Of a stretch of 64,000 nt of DNA, positions 44,620 through 55,466 are shown in pieces (position 1 is the stretch's first letter; each line of letters starts with the position of its first letter). The notes beneath the pieces are model-generated. The model worked only from the letters and a program-made list of their open reading frames with translations, was not told the origin of the DNA and did not search any database. The translations under genes were made by a program, and so were the position numbers. This stretch comes from Plasmodiophora brassicae (taxonomy: Eukaryota > Endomyxa > Phytomyxea > Plasmodiophorida > Plasmodiophoridae): assembly GCA_039704465.1 (NCBI GenBank), contig JASFAU010000003.1:1364001-1428000 (forward strand), given 5' to 3'.

Positions 44620-44919
44620 TTTGAATTTTTCTCGAATTCAAACGAGTCGGTCCAAACATGGGGTGGGAGCCTGTCATCGGGTATTTTTGTTTGTTTGTGT
44701 CCGTGGGTCCGTGGGTCCGTGGCAAACAAAAATCACCACACTCCTATAACCTGCCGCCGCCAGTTACGGTCAACATGCCACACACACAAGAAATGCCTTA
44801 TGTTAGGCCATACTCGTTTAGCCTCCCTCCAGGCCATATTGTCGTCATCGGAGAGATGGAACTTAATGTCCATGTCGGGATGTTTTTTCTAAATATGGAA
44901 GTAAATTCAATTGAACAGG
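44620..44919. other. no gene; GTCCGTGG triplet repeat
   Basis: Holds three tandem GGTCCGTG units at about 44697-44722. Nothing else supported. The 3' end of the transposase-exonuclease element probably lies here. Confidence 0.4.
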
Positions 44920-45295
44920 GAACTGTACCGAAGTTGATCGACATCTTGCTCGAGTATGAAAAGGACGTATATGCAAAGATATTGAGGTGATGTTTCACAC
45001 CATTAGTATTGGATAGGTTGCTGATTGATTGTGCAGGTTGAAGTATTGCCTCGTTGCACAGAGCGTTGATGCGTCATTTCGACGAAGTTGCAAGAAAATG
45101 TTGCAGCTTCGTCCTGAATCTGTTACAGAAGCAATAGGCGCGGAAAGAAGGACGTTTGTCGTGCCTTCCCGAACTAGTGAAACATCATATGTGGTTCACT
45201 GTTTGGAACACTTCGACGAGAATAGCGTGCCTGCCTGTCCAGCTGGTATCGACCGCGATTTTGTTCAAGTTCAATGACGAAACAGAAGACGTACA
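44920..45295 (+). mobile_element. Mutator-like element 3' fragment, third copy
   Basis: Reads VPKLIDILLEYEKDVYAKIL, the same intron, and KKMLQLRPESVTEAIGAERR. It matches 30450-30818 with a 3-base (AGC) insertion near 45240 and one extra T near 45270. No MITE is present, so this is the empty site for that insertion. Tail-to-tail with RING copy III. Confidence 0.75.
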
Positions 45296-46408
45296 CACTA
45301 CATCGCTGCTTCGCTGGATCAATGTTCATTGCTAACTCTCTATAGGTCACTGCCGGCAGGCCATGCAGAGTATGGGAAATCTGCTCACGCTCGCATTGTT
45401 GGTCTTGTACCTGCCCGTATTACTTGCGAGGCCATACATGTAAACATGTTCTGCTCGGTATGGGTCGTGAACACGAATGCGATTTCTTGTGTTTGTTAAT
45501 CTGTCGCCGTAGTTGCTCACGTGCTTGGATTCTGGGATCCTAACTGTCTTCTAGGGACTTGCTGGCGACAGTATGGGCAAATGTGGTGGTCCGTATTGAA
45601 CCACTGCAAGTCATATGAATAGTAAATCACATTTCAAATGAAAGCAATGCACACCTCACGGATGCAGTTGTCGTGGAATATGTGCCCGCAAGGCAAAGAA
45701 CGGATGGTAGCGACTTCGGGCACCTTGCCGTCATTGTCGAATGCGGGTACATCGACTGCCTGCGATACGGCGTCGGCGAAGTCGTGCAGGCAAATGGCAC
45801 AGCTGGAAGCAAATCAGCACTATGCCGATTGAGCTCAGATGGGAATCGTACACTTGAGTAATCATATCGGCAGGCGGCAACGCCCATCGGCCGAGTCCTA
45901 TGTGGTTCGACTCCGAGCTAGCGGGACTAGGGTCGCGGGACCTGGGCGGGGTGCCCAAGTCTTGCCAGACTACGAGCGCAAGAATGAATACTTTAACGAT
46001 GGTATCAACAGCTGATGATAGACTTGTAATTACGGACCTGCGAACCACTCTTCTAGATCGTCCGCCGTGACGTCGTCCATGGCGATAACCGCAGCTTCGA
46101 GCAGAAAGCGCCCCATCTCCTCCGATGTGCCGAGCGCGTTCAAATACAGCCGGTAGATGCGGATGAGGGCGCGCAGCGGATGGCCGTTGAAGCGCCTGGA
46201 TTGAGCCTGAGCCATACGTCGAGGCTGTCTGCGGTATCCGATGATTGCACTGAGTCGCGGCCGAACATCGAATGGTCTAGCAAATGCCATTGTGGGCGAG
46301 AACGGGTGGCAACTGGCAAGTCCGTCGGCGCAGGGTGAGAGCCGCTTTTTTGCCGAACCATCCAGGGCGGGCGGGCGAGACGCGGCTCGGCCAGATGCCT
46401 GCTCCACG

Positions 46409-47782
46409 TAGGGGTCGGCACGGTTTGGTTTCGAACCAAAACCGGCAAAACCAAACCGAACTGGGCGGTTTGGTTTGGCCTTTCCGTATACGGTTTGGTT
46501 CAGCTCGGTTTAGTTTGATGGTTAGCGCAAACCGGTTTGAACCGGTTTGCAAATTTGAAACCGGTTTAAACCGTGGTTTAACTGGTCACTGGGCTACCTA
46601 TGTACATAGGCAGTCTGCCACGGTGTCCGGGCTCCGGCGTCGGGCGTATCACTCCGCCCGCGCCCCCTGCGCTTGTTCCTGCAACGTGGAACGAAGCACC
46701 TGCCAGGCACCATGCCAGCTCCTCGCTCTGCTGCGCCGCCCGGTCGAAGCGGCTCGTCGATTTCTTCGGATAGTGGCGCCGTTGTCGAGCTTAATGCTTC
46801 ACGTTCTTGCCCAAATGATGAGCCACTGCCGGGATATGCTGGCGTCGTGTGATCGTGACAACATGCTGCGAGAAGCGATACCTTCTGCACTAGAGTATCA
46901 TAAAAAGTATGGCCAGATTGCCATGTTTCTTGACCCAAGGAACGCGAAGCCTGAAGGTGTGGACCTAGGTTGTTAAGTGCAGGTGGCTGATCGTCGAAGT
47001 TCATCTTATGAGCTACAACGCGTCGTCGGACGCGGAATTCCCTCACGATGTGCCTCATCCTGCTGCAGACGACGACCTGTGGAATGACAGCGGGCACAGT
47101 GCTAACACGTACAAATAGGATATGCTTGGAACCATTGCTGCGTTTTGACATAATCTATCTTAGGTTATCCTTGGACGGCATCGACAAAGAGCTATCGTCT
47201 TACATTGCTGCGGTCGACGAGAACGTGCAGCCGAGGCATACAGATATAGTCCGCTGGTGGCAAGATCATCATAACAAGTACAGAAGGTTGTGTCCCATGG
47301 CGGTGGATTACCTGGCAGCCCCAGCTACCTCGATTCCATCCGAGCGTGCTAACAGCACAGCAAGGCGGATTTTTGATGAGCGTGAAACGCTGTCGAACGC
47401 CATGTTCAAAGCGGAAATTTGTGTTTCCTCTTGGATGGATCTCTTCCATCAACTCGATTTTACAATTCCTGACGACGTCAATCAGGCCTTTCGACATTTG
47501 CTAAGTACGATAAGTTCTGCTGAGCTGCGTGAGCTGGCAAGCAGCGACTCGGTCGCCAAGCTTCTCGTCGACAAGCTGGATTATGACGAAGGCTCGTAGA
47601 TTACCATTTTCTGCGACTCATAAACCGGGGTTTGTTTGGTTCGGTTTCGGTTTAGTTCGGTTCCCAGGTCCACGGTTTAGTTCGGTTCAGTTTAGCAGGC
47701 CTGAGGGCCGTTTGGTTTGGTTTGGTTTGGTTCGCTCCCTCAAAAAACCGGTTCAAACCAAACCAAACCGCGCCGACCCCTA
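46409..47782 (+). mobile_element. internally deleted hAT transposon
   Basis: The termini TAGGGGTCGGCACGGTTTGG and its near-exact complement enclose 1,374 bp. The paralogous empty site at 32728 reads GCTCCACGTCCACC; here TCCACG(T) is duplicated (7 of 8 bases if the ends are taken as AGGGG...CCCCT). Both ends are full of GGTTTGGTTT/AAACCGGTTT subterminal repeats. Inside on plus: LREAIPSALEYHKKYGQIAM and FLDPRN at about 46860-46945, then at 47200-47440 the hAT dimerisation domain (WWQDHHNKYRRLCPMAVDYL, ATSIPSERANSTARRIF). The BED finger and the first catalytic region are missing. Confidence 0.9.
47048..47599 (+). pseudogene. hAT transposase C-terminal part (dimerisation domain)
   Basis: An ORF of 183 residues. 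From about residue 60 it matches the hAT C-terminal dimerisation domain: W-W...Y-x-x-L, A-x-x-Y-L, S-I-P-S-E-R and a conserved helix ending SWMDLF. In complete hAT transposases this region supplies the last catalytic Glu and mediates oligomer formation; here it cannot act alone. Confidence 0.8.
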
Positions 47783-48460
47783 TCCACGTCCACCAGAAAC
47801 CAGGACTACATACATTGTTACATTCTTTTCTGAGAATTGTCGATGGCGTATGAACAAAGAACGAAGCTCGACGCCGGGAAACCCAGGCTGTTCGACGTTG
47901 CGTCGGCATTGTGCGTGTGCAAGCGGGTCGGGAGCGTGGCGGTAACGGCCCGTTCGGAGAGCCGAGATGTTGCACCAAAAATCCAGGGTCGACTGCTCGG
48001 TCGGCATGGCGCCGCCCGTCGACTTGAATGTCAAGGCCTGAAGTCGATGTGAGCCGCGCGGCACGCGTCAGCAAACTTCCGCAGCTCGACGTGGTGGTCT
48101 TGCCGGGCCATGAAGAGGTCGGTTGCCGCTGCAGATGGCAGTGTTGATGATTGCAGCAGGCTTGTAATGGTCACGTCGAACGCCGGCATCTGGGCGCTGC
48201 CCGCGCAGCACTTGATGCCAATGTTGGCCGCCTTGCAGCCGATATCGGGCCCTTCCCCTCTCTTGGCGTGCTCGTCACCCTCTGTATGATCAACTGATGG
48301 TCTCCGAACCCTTTCCTCTGTCGTCAGTTGGGGTGCCCGTATTGATTCCATCGAGTACGATCCGATCGCTATTCGTGACCCTTGGTATGTTTTCCGGAAC
48401 GTTGCAAACGACTGATGGCCTCCGTGCCCTACTTTCTGTCCATTAGATGCGACCCCCATC

Positions 48461-49425
48461 GAATCCGTTTCTTTGCTTCTCGTGGTACGTTCCGCCGACC
48501 ACTCTCGGCCGACTAACGGCTTCGTGTCTTGTACCCGTCAGATGATTCCTTGGCCGCTAATGATTCGCTATTACCATCCCGTCTGGGCGATATGCGCTTG
48601 TTCGTCAAGTGAATTACATTTCCGAGCTCCCCAGGTCATTATCGCGTCCTGGACCAACCTAAGTGTGTTACTGCATTGCCGCCGAACTTGGTTCCACGAG
48701 GTACGTTTATTCCTTGAGAGCAACGTCGTCCACGTCTAACTGCGCATGGTTGTCAGGTTCGTGTCCAGTCAAGAAGTTCCTGTCCACGCTTTTGATACGA
48801 TGCGCGCAGGAGGTAGAGAACGTCGTATTCCTCCGGATCTGACATGGCAACTGTACGCGTTCACCCGCTACCGAAGCAATTACGGTTCTGACATGAGTGC
48901 TTTGCTGCCTCTTGCATTGTCATCGTACAGGTTAGGGGCAAACCCCCAGGTTCGTCAATCGGATTCTTTGCTGCTCTCCACGGGTGTCTGACTTCTTCTG
49001 ATACATGTGGCCATCAGTACGTGGGTTGGACGATCCCGTTCCGGATCGTCCAACCCAACCTGTATTGAGGGCAACTCGGCCACGCTGCAAGACGTTGTCC
49101 CTGAAGAATATACATTTCCTACAACCGATAATTGCGGCAACGACAGAAGATGGCGATGCAACGTTGTTGACGAGTCTACCCTGGAAACGATACGAACCCT
49201 CACCAGCCAGTCTCACGACGAATTCATTATAAACAAGTCATGCAATGTGAACGTGCGGATGGACTCAGAGCGTGGAGCTGGTGCAGACGATGACACGGTT
49301 GATCGGCCAGCATATTCTCTGCCCACCTTCCTGCAATTGACCTTGATAATTGCAAAGCCTGGACGATGGAGTCGGCCGGGCATCGTGATATGCTTGGGAA
49401 TCGCTAAGACGTCATCGCGGTTCCC
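48461..49425. other. no supported gene
   Basis: ORFs on both strands are short and unlike any known family. Holds a hairpin at 49023-49056. Possibly the 5' flank of the retrotransposon whose gag fragment begins at 49426. Confidence 0.4.
49023..49056. other. perfect hairpin (14-bp stem, 6-nt loop)
   Basis: GGGTTGGACGATCC, loop CGTTCC, and exact complement. Confidence 0.7.
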
Positions 49426-49803
49426 ATGACGCAAGGCACCGAGGAGGAGGACACGATCGAGAGCATGACTGCGGATCAACTCGCAGCCGCGATCGAGGAG
49501 ACTCGACAGCGACTGCTGCGATCGAGAATACCGCCGCCTCCGAGCCGAGAACGAGGCAGCAGCGACCAGATCGTCACCGGCCTCGTCCGTAAGGCAAGGG
49601 TCGAGTATGCGCCTGCCAACGGCCCGCAGTCCACCCAGGTTCGACGGCAAGGCCGACACGTTCCTCGCCTGGGCACGCCGAGCCGCGTTGTATCTACACC
49701 AGCAACGGCTTGCCGATGCAGTGGGGATCGACAGAGACGGCAACCCGCTCAGCGAAGTCACCAGCAACATCACCGAGACCCCGAGAGACATCGCGAGAAA
49801 TAA
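49426..49803 (+). mobile_element. retrotransposon gag-like N-terminal fragment
   Basis: The frame from 49426 reads MTADQLAAAIEETRQRLL and a Pro/Arg linker. After a small frame change near 49640 it gives RFDGKADTFLAWARRAALYL, the usual start of a retrotransposon capsid (FDGk-x-F-x2-W...YL). At about 49804 it runs directly into FamA, so gag is truncated after about 120 residues. No knuckle or protease is present. Confidence 0.6.
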
Positions 49804-49817
49804 TGGGACGCCGGCGA

Positions 49818-50443
49818 CGTCGGCCAGGCACAACAGCGTCCCGGACAACGGGCCCGACTTCCTGAACCACAAGGTCCAGCTGTTCGCCGTCCTCGCCCTG
49901 GTGACGTTACAGGAGGCTTCCAAGCAAGGCGCCGTCATTGAATGGATTCACCGCGGCAAGACGTCTTCGATCCTGCCGATGCTGGCGGACGCGCTCGGGT
50001 ACGCGGCGTCGGACGGCCTGGTTGTTAGCCTGGCCATGGCGATCCCCCAGGTGATCTTCTCGCCGCTGCCCGCATCGTCTGCCGCCACGTACGTGACGCC
50101 GACGGATTCGGTCGAGGCCGGCACTCTGTTCGGATCGATCCTCGTGTCCCTGGCGCTTCTGCAGATCGTCATGCACGGCGTGTCGACGATGATGTATGCG
50201 ACGGTCGGCACGTCCCAGTCGGAGCGCAACGACAACGTCGTCAGGCACGTCCTGTTTATCCTGCTACCGAACGCGTTTCGCGTCTGCTACGTGTACGTCC
50301 TTGTTCGCGTGACGGAAGCGTTTCGCGACACGGGCAGCAAACAGTCGTGGAGCGTCCTCGGAGGCGACCTCGCCCTGCTCGTTGGCTTCGTCGTCTACGC
50401 CAAGGTCGTCACCCGTCGCTACAATCAAGTCCACAACGTCTAA
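49818..50443 (+). pseudogene. FamA, unit 2 (gag-fused, 5' truncated)
   Basis: Continues the gag frame into HNSVPDNGPDFLNHKVQLFA and the rest of FamA to the normal stop (YNQVHNV). Relative to the intact copy it lacks the first about 45 residues and a block before VTPTDSV. The open frame from 49607 covers both parts, so a gag-FamA fusion protein is possible. The remaining hydrophobic segments are intact. Confidence 0.6.
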
Positions 50444-50705
50444 TCGTCGTTTCACGTCTGGCCGCGCTGCCCGGCAGGGTTTTCTTCAAGTCACCTTCCG
50501 CAGGCCCCAGCCGTCGTCAATACATGTGTCTATACGTTTGATGATGGATGCGTCCAAATGTGCAGCATGATCCTGCCGTGTCTGACGTACTCAGCATACT
50601 GTTGAGCGATGCGCGCACGCTCCTGCCGATGTGACGCTATTCGTCTCACAGCAACGGGTCCTGCCCTCGGTCTGCTTAGGCGATGGGGAACCACCATGAT
50701 CAATA

Positions 50706-50863
50706 ATGGCGTAGTGTGTACGTCAAGAAGCATGGAGTGGGCACGAGTGGCCAGCAGGGAAAGATATGGCAGTTAGTCGCGTTTCAGCTTCTCTGTCGCG
50801 CTCTCATCGTCCTCTTCGCACACTCGGCACTGGCGTAGGAGACGGTTGCCAACCACGAACGCA
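50706..50863 (-). repeat. displaced copy of the RPN2 alternative terminal-exon 3' end
   Basis: Matches 52724-52878 up to ACCAC(G/A)A(C/C)CGCAAT, then switches to FamC. On the minus strand it preserves most of the RPN2 C-terminal codons (RLLRQC...CEEDDESA). Confidence 0.8.
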
Positions 50864-51196
50864 ATGGTGGAGTCGCAGACGATGCAAGCCACGAAGCCCA
50901 AGGCCCAGAAGGCGCGGATCGCAGGTGGCGCTCGACGCCCGATGGCGCGGCATCATGAGAAACCGCTGCATGTCAAGGACGAGAAAGAGAAGGTCGAAGA
51001 CGTCGAGGTTGCCGCCCAGAAGACGACCGAGGAGGCGGTCCAGGACGAGGAAGCGGTGCCGTCGACGGCCCACTACCCGGACAACAACGCCCTCGCTCGT
51101 CAGCGTGCCCGTTCCCCTGCCGACAACCGGGCCCACGCCCGCCCGTTTTCAAAGGCCCTGCACCTATCGCCTCGCAACAGCAAGCTTCACCCATAA
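50864..51196 (+). CDS. FamC ORF, unit 3
   Basis: 110 residues, hydrophilic, beginning MVESQTMQATKPKAQKARIA and ending SKLHP. Central acidic/Lys-rich stretch (KDEKEKVEDVEVAAQKTTEE). The frame is kept in three copies despite base changes, which favours coding, but the reverse strand is also open. Lies about 200 bp upstream of FamB. No known domain. Confidence 0.45.
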   Translation: MVESQTMQATKPKAQKARIAGGARRPMARHHEKPLHVKDEKEKVEDVEVAAQKTTEEAVQDEEAVPSTAHYPDNNALARQRARSPADNRAHARPFSKALHLSPRNSKLHP

Positions 51197-51400
51197 AATC
51201 CTGCACGGTGCCCACCACATACAGATTCGCGGCGGCGAACGACGCTGAGATATCGTCGGGCGAGTGGATATTCCAACATCAGTGAATCCACCGCAGGGAT
51301 ATGGACGCGATCAGCGCGCGACATCTGAACCTCATATCCCAAATAGCGAGGCCAGCTCCTGCAGCACACGGTGAGCATCCCCTGCCGGTACACGTAAGCG

Positions 51401-51772
51401 ATGATCCTGCAAGAGCCCAGTTCCGCGCACGACGGGATCGACCTGCACCCGCGTCACGACGATGCGCGCCCGCACAACGGCTCCCTGTTCGTCTCGGCCC
51501 TGTCCTTCCTGGTCCTGTGGATCGTGGCCGCCACCATCAACTGGCGCAGCGCCCTCCTGTTCGCCGCGTTCTGCGTCCCGATCCTCGGCACGGTCGTTTA
51601 CGTTGCGTCGAAACGGGGCCACACGGACGTCACCGTCGGTAAGGACGATCCAGATCCCACCGATGCGACGTCTGACCCGATACGCAGGGCACACGCTGAT
51701 GGGGTTCGCGCGCGGATTCGCCACAAACGTCAAACTCCAGATCTGCGCCCTGATCCTGACGTTCGCCGTTGA
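51401..51772 (+). CDS. FamB small two-pass membrane protein
   Basis: An ORF of 123 residues from the ATG at 51401. A charged N terminus (LQEPSSAHDGIDLHPRHDDA) is followed by two hydrophobic segments, SLFVSALSFLVLWIVAATI and ALLFAAFCVPILGTVVYVA, separated by NWRS, as in a helical hairpin. The 3' part overlaps the start of FamA in another frame. Alternatively the exon may end at the donor-like GTCG|GTAAGG near 51638 and splice onward. Function unknown; membrane location is inferred from hydropathy. Confidence 0.5.
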   Translation: MILQEPSSAHDGIDLHPRHDDARPHNGSLFVSALSFLVLWIVAATINWRSALLFAAFCVPILGTVVYVASKRGHTDVTVGKDDPDPTDATSDPIRRAHADGVRARIRHKRQTPDLRPDPDVRR

Positions 51773-52463
51773 CGTGCTGGGTGCCCTTCAAGCCACGGCG
51801 ACGGCCAGGCACAACAACGTCCCGGACAACGGGCCCGACTTCCTGAACCATAAGGTCCAGCTGTTCGCCGTCCTCACGTTGGTGACATTGCAGGAGGCTT
51901 CCAAGCAAGGCGCCGTCATTGAATATATTCACCGCGGCAAGACGTCTTCGATCCTGCCGATGCTGGCGAACGCGCTCGGGTACGCGGCGTCGGACGGCCT
52001 GCTCGTCAGCCTGGCCATGGCGATCCCCCAGGTGATCTTCTCGCCGACGCCCCCATCGTCTGCCACCTCCCATTACGACCCGAGCACGGGGCAGTACACG
52101 TACGTGACGCCGGCGCCGCCGTCGGATTCGGTCGAGGCCGACACTCTGTTCGGATCGATCCTCGTGTCCCTGGCGCTTCTGCAGATCGTCATGCACGGCC
52201 TGTCGACGATGATGTATGCGACGGTCGGCACGTCTCAATCGGAGCGCAACGACAACGTCGTCAGGCACGTTCTGTTTAACCTGCTACCGAACGCGTTTCG
52301 CGTCTGCTACGTGTACGTCCTTGTTCGCGTGACGGAAGCGTTTCGCGACACGGGCAGCAAACAGTCGTGGAGCGTCCTCGGAGGCGACCTCGCCCTGCTC
52401 GTTGGCTTCGTCGTCTACGCCAAGGTCGTCACCCGTCGCTACAGTCAAGTCCATACCGCCTAA
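51663..52463 (+). CDS. FamA multi-pass membrane protein, intact copy
   Basis: 266 residues from the ATG at 51663, the only copy with this start in frame. About six hydrophobic segments: ICALILTFAVDVLGAL, QLFAVLTLVTL, LLVSLAMAIPQVIF, LFGSILVSLALLQIVM, HVLFNLLPNAFRVCYVYVLV and LALLVGFVVYAKVV. A Tyr/Pro-rich loop (YDPSTGQYTYVTPAPPSDSV) lies between the third and fourth. It ends with a basic tail (TRRYSQVHTA). I do not recognise the family. It is convergent with RPN2, whose 3' end is about 320 bp away. Other copies at 8988, 49818 and 33169 (reverse) are truncated or fused, so this is probably the source gene. Confidence 0.65.
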   Translation: MRRLTRYAGHTLMGFARGFATNVKLQICALILTFAVDVLGALQATATARHNNVPDNGPDFLNHKVQLFAVLTLVTLQEASKQGAVIEYIHRGKTSSILPMLANALGYAASDGLLVSLAMAIPQVIFSPTPPSSATSHYDPSTGQYTYVTPAPPSDSVEADTLFGSILVSLALLQIVMHGLSTMMYATVGTSQSERNDNVVRHVLFNLLPNAFRVCYVYVLVRVTEAFRDTGSKQSWSVLGGDLALLVGFVVYAKVVTRRYSQVHTA

Positions 52464-52785
52464 TCTCGTCGTTGCCGCGCTGCCCGGCAGGGTTTTCTTC
52501 GAGTCATCTTCCACAGGCCCAAGCTGTCTTCAATACATGTGCCTATACGTTTGATGATGTATGCGTCCAAATGTGCAGCATGATCCTGCTGTGCCTGACG
52601 TATTCAGCATACTGTTGAGCGATGCGCGCACGCTCCTGCCGATGTGACGCTATTCGTCTCACAGCAGCGGGTCCCGCCCTCGGTCTGCTTAGGCAATGGG
52701 GAACCACCATGATCAATAATGGCGTAGTGTGTACGTCAAGAAGCATGGAGTGGGCACGAGTGGTCAGCAGGGAAAGGAATGGCAA

Positions 52786-55466
52786 TTAGTCACGTTTCAG
52801 CTTCTCTGTCGCGCTCTCATCGTCCTCTTCGCACACTCGGCACTGGCGTAGCAGACGGTTGCCAACCACAACCGCAATAGTTCCGAGAACGACCTGAGAG
52901 CGCAATGGTTGGAATACAGTTGCCCCCCACCAGTACGAACCCAGGGACAGCATAGCAGCCATCAGAACGGCATGGAAAGCAATCGCAAGATAGTTTCCGT
53001 TGAGGTCGACGTTGACACCAATATAAACCCACCATCGTACAAGAGCGAGCAGCGGGCCCGCTGCCAAGATCATGAAGATTGCCGAGAAAACCCTATGGGG
53101 AGCAGGAATCTCTGATCGGAATGTAAATTGCTGCTCCGGTAAGACCCTGAAGGAACACATTTAGAGCGTTCTGGGGGAGCGCATCTCACGAAACAAATCC
53201 AAACTCAACAAATGGGTTAACTGCAGCGGGTTTTTCAACTGTATTGAGATGGCGAGGTCGCCAGACCTCGTCATTAGTCGTTCTTCTTCTGGGCGTCGAC
53301 AGAAATGCGCGCCTGCAGAGCACTATGGCCCGCGAATATGGCACCACTTCCGACAAGCACCAGCCATTTCAACGTGTCGAAGAACGTTAACCCGATCCAA
53401 TACGTTGTGAATAGCAGCAGAATCGATGCCAGAAGGGCATGGAAGAGAAAGGAGCGGGTATCGGGAACAGCAACATTGAGCCCAATGGCTTTCCATGCCG
53501 ATACAAGAGCCACCATTGGAAATATGGCCAAGACAGTGAAAACGAGAGCAAAGATCGACGACGGCCTGGAATCGCGCGGACGAAACATATGACTGATTTC
53601 CGAGAGCGTCCTGTAAAGTCAAAGTCATGATCAAGGACGCGTGCACTCATCCAATAAAGGCAATAAACGAATTATTACAGCATAAAATCGAACACAAACG
53701 TTCTACAACTGGCAGTACCTGTGTGATAGCGCTTGCGCGAGTCGAATTGCACCGGGAACACGTTCCAGGTCAATGTTGACGTTACAGATCTTCCAGTCTA
53801 ACACACTCTCCAGCGTAGGGTCGCTGACCACAAGGCGAAGAAAGTATTTGCCTGTCAAATCCAGTGTAAACATGGCGTAAGGTCACCCACGAATGACTGC
53901 CCAAACCGTTGCCAGGAACGGCCTGAGCGAAAACTGGATGCGTGTACTTGAGTTTCAAGCTGTACTCGCCAGATTTGAATTTGGGAACGAATACAGTGGA
54001 GAGTCCTGTGTCTTGGTTCTTAAGAGCAAGGCCAACGTATGCGGGCTGATCAACGGATCCCTCCAGCTTGAACTTGGCATGAAAGAACCTCGATGACGAG
54101 TCAATTTGTAGCTCTTCGCCAGCCATTTTCGGGAAGGACACCCTTAGGACCATTTGTAAGTGCAATGATGGCAGAAGATCCGTCAAACGTACGTAATATG
54201 ATCGCTCTCGGATTTCCCACTTGACGTCCAGACGGAAACGGGTCCAACCTTTGCATCTCCGAAAACGGCAATGACGGCTTCAGGCTTTGAGGGTAATGAA
54301 ACATCGCCTAACGACGGCGAAGAGATGCGGATCTCTGGAACGTATACCCCAGGAGAAGCCTTCTTCGTATCGAGCACAGCTTCGAATGAGCCCGACCCCA
54401 GCGGTTTCATCGCCAGCACTCCCGACGTCAGCGAAGCCCCGGACGCCGATTTGCACGAAGCAACAGACGCCGACGAAACCTGTGTGGATTCGCCGAACAC
54501 ATTGCCGAATTTAACTTTCAGGACGCCGTCCTACGTCCCGTAGTTAGTGATGGGCATGGGTCCAACCACAACGGCAACCAACCTTTGCCTGTACGACATC
54601 GAACACCACGGGGACAAGCGCAGAGTTCTTAGCCAGGATCTGAGACAGGCGAATAACGGCGGCCTGATCCCCGGGCGACGCGGTTGACGTGCCGACATGG
54701 ACAATTGTCTGGGCGAGATGGTGCGCAAACTCGCTAGCGATCTTGAAATGTCCACCGGACGCCATGGTGAACGCAGCAGAGCCGAGATGTGACAGAACGA
54801 CCGCAGTAGACGCCTTCCCGTCGACACTTTCGTGCACACCACGTAAGCAATGAATAATGTCGCCAGCCACCAGGGTACTTACTGAAACGACCCCGAGCGG
54901 AAGATCGTCGTCACAGCGCGCTCCAGAGATGTCACGAAGGTTTTGAAGTCCGCTGTCTTGACGACCTCGGGATGCTTCGTCGCCACCGATGCAGCGGCAT
55001 CAAGCAGAAGAGCCGTGTCCCGATCGGACGTCGCGCCCTTCAACTTGGCGACAAGGCCAGGGAAGGCCTCCGATCGAAGTGCCACCATCGCAGAGTGATA
55101 AACCTCCTGAAGGGGTAAACATGAATCAGGAACGGTATGGCAGACGACGTGGTGGGACGGCACTACCTCGACGTTGTCCGGATTCTTGATGGCAGGGAGC
55201 GGCTCGCACCCGGCAAGCGCAGCGGTACGAGCCAAGACGATGGTGCGTTCGTCCCGTTTCTTCAGCGCGGCACACACCCCGTTCGGCATCGACACGCCGA
55301 GCAGGGTCGCGGCGTGCACGGTCGCGAGCAGATCGCCGATATCGTGCGACTTCAACTGGGCCGTCGTCAGGCGCGACGACACATCAGCTCGCAGCGCATC
55401 CTGCGACAGGAACCCCAGGCAGGGTGCCACAACGAAGGCCGCGACCAGACACCACATCATCATCAT
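52786..55466 (-). CDS. RPN2: ribophorin II / Swp1-like subunit of oligosaccharyltransferase, with two alternative last exons
   Basis: Exons 55466-54883, 54826-54583, 54530-54193, 54142-53907, 53851-53719 and 53610-53274 give 623 residues in frame. The start at 55466 opens a signal peptide (MMMMWCLVAAFVVAPCLGFL). The N-terminal part is the helical lumenal domain (TTAQLKSHDIGDLLATVHAA), then beta-rich lumenal segments (e.g. KYFLRLVVSDPTLESVLDWK). The last exon carries four hydrophobic segments (SSIFALVFTVLAIFPMVALV, then HALLASILLLFTTYWIGLTF) and ends KKND. Exon 53146-52786 is a homologous alternative. It starts after CTTCAG in the same phase, gives 631 residues, has RVFSAIFMILAAGPLLAL and TIAVVVGNRLLRQC, and ends KLKRD. 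RPN2/Swp1 is an ER-membrane subunit supporting N-glycosylation. The exon 4/5 junction (donor GTTTGG) is the least certain. Confidence 0.85.

Larger units (their letters stand above)
45510..48460 (-). pseudogene. RING-H2 gene copy III, split by a hAT element
   Basis: Minus strand. The upstream part (48460-47783) gives the longest N terminus of the three copies (ESIRAPQLTTEERVRRPSVD, then IGIKCCAGSAQMPAFDVTIT and AHIDFRP). A hAT element (46409-47782) interrupts the exon. The rest (46408-45520) continues the frame LEEWFAG, VWQDLGTPP, MITQV, CAICLHDF..., LPCGHIFHDNCIRE and, after a 51-nt intron, WFNTDHHICPYCRQQV. A base lost near 48043 also shifts the frame. Removing the hAT gives the uninterrupted arrangement seen at 32720. 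Confidence 0.75.
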
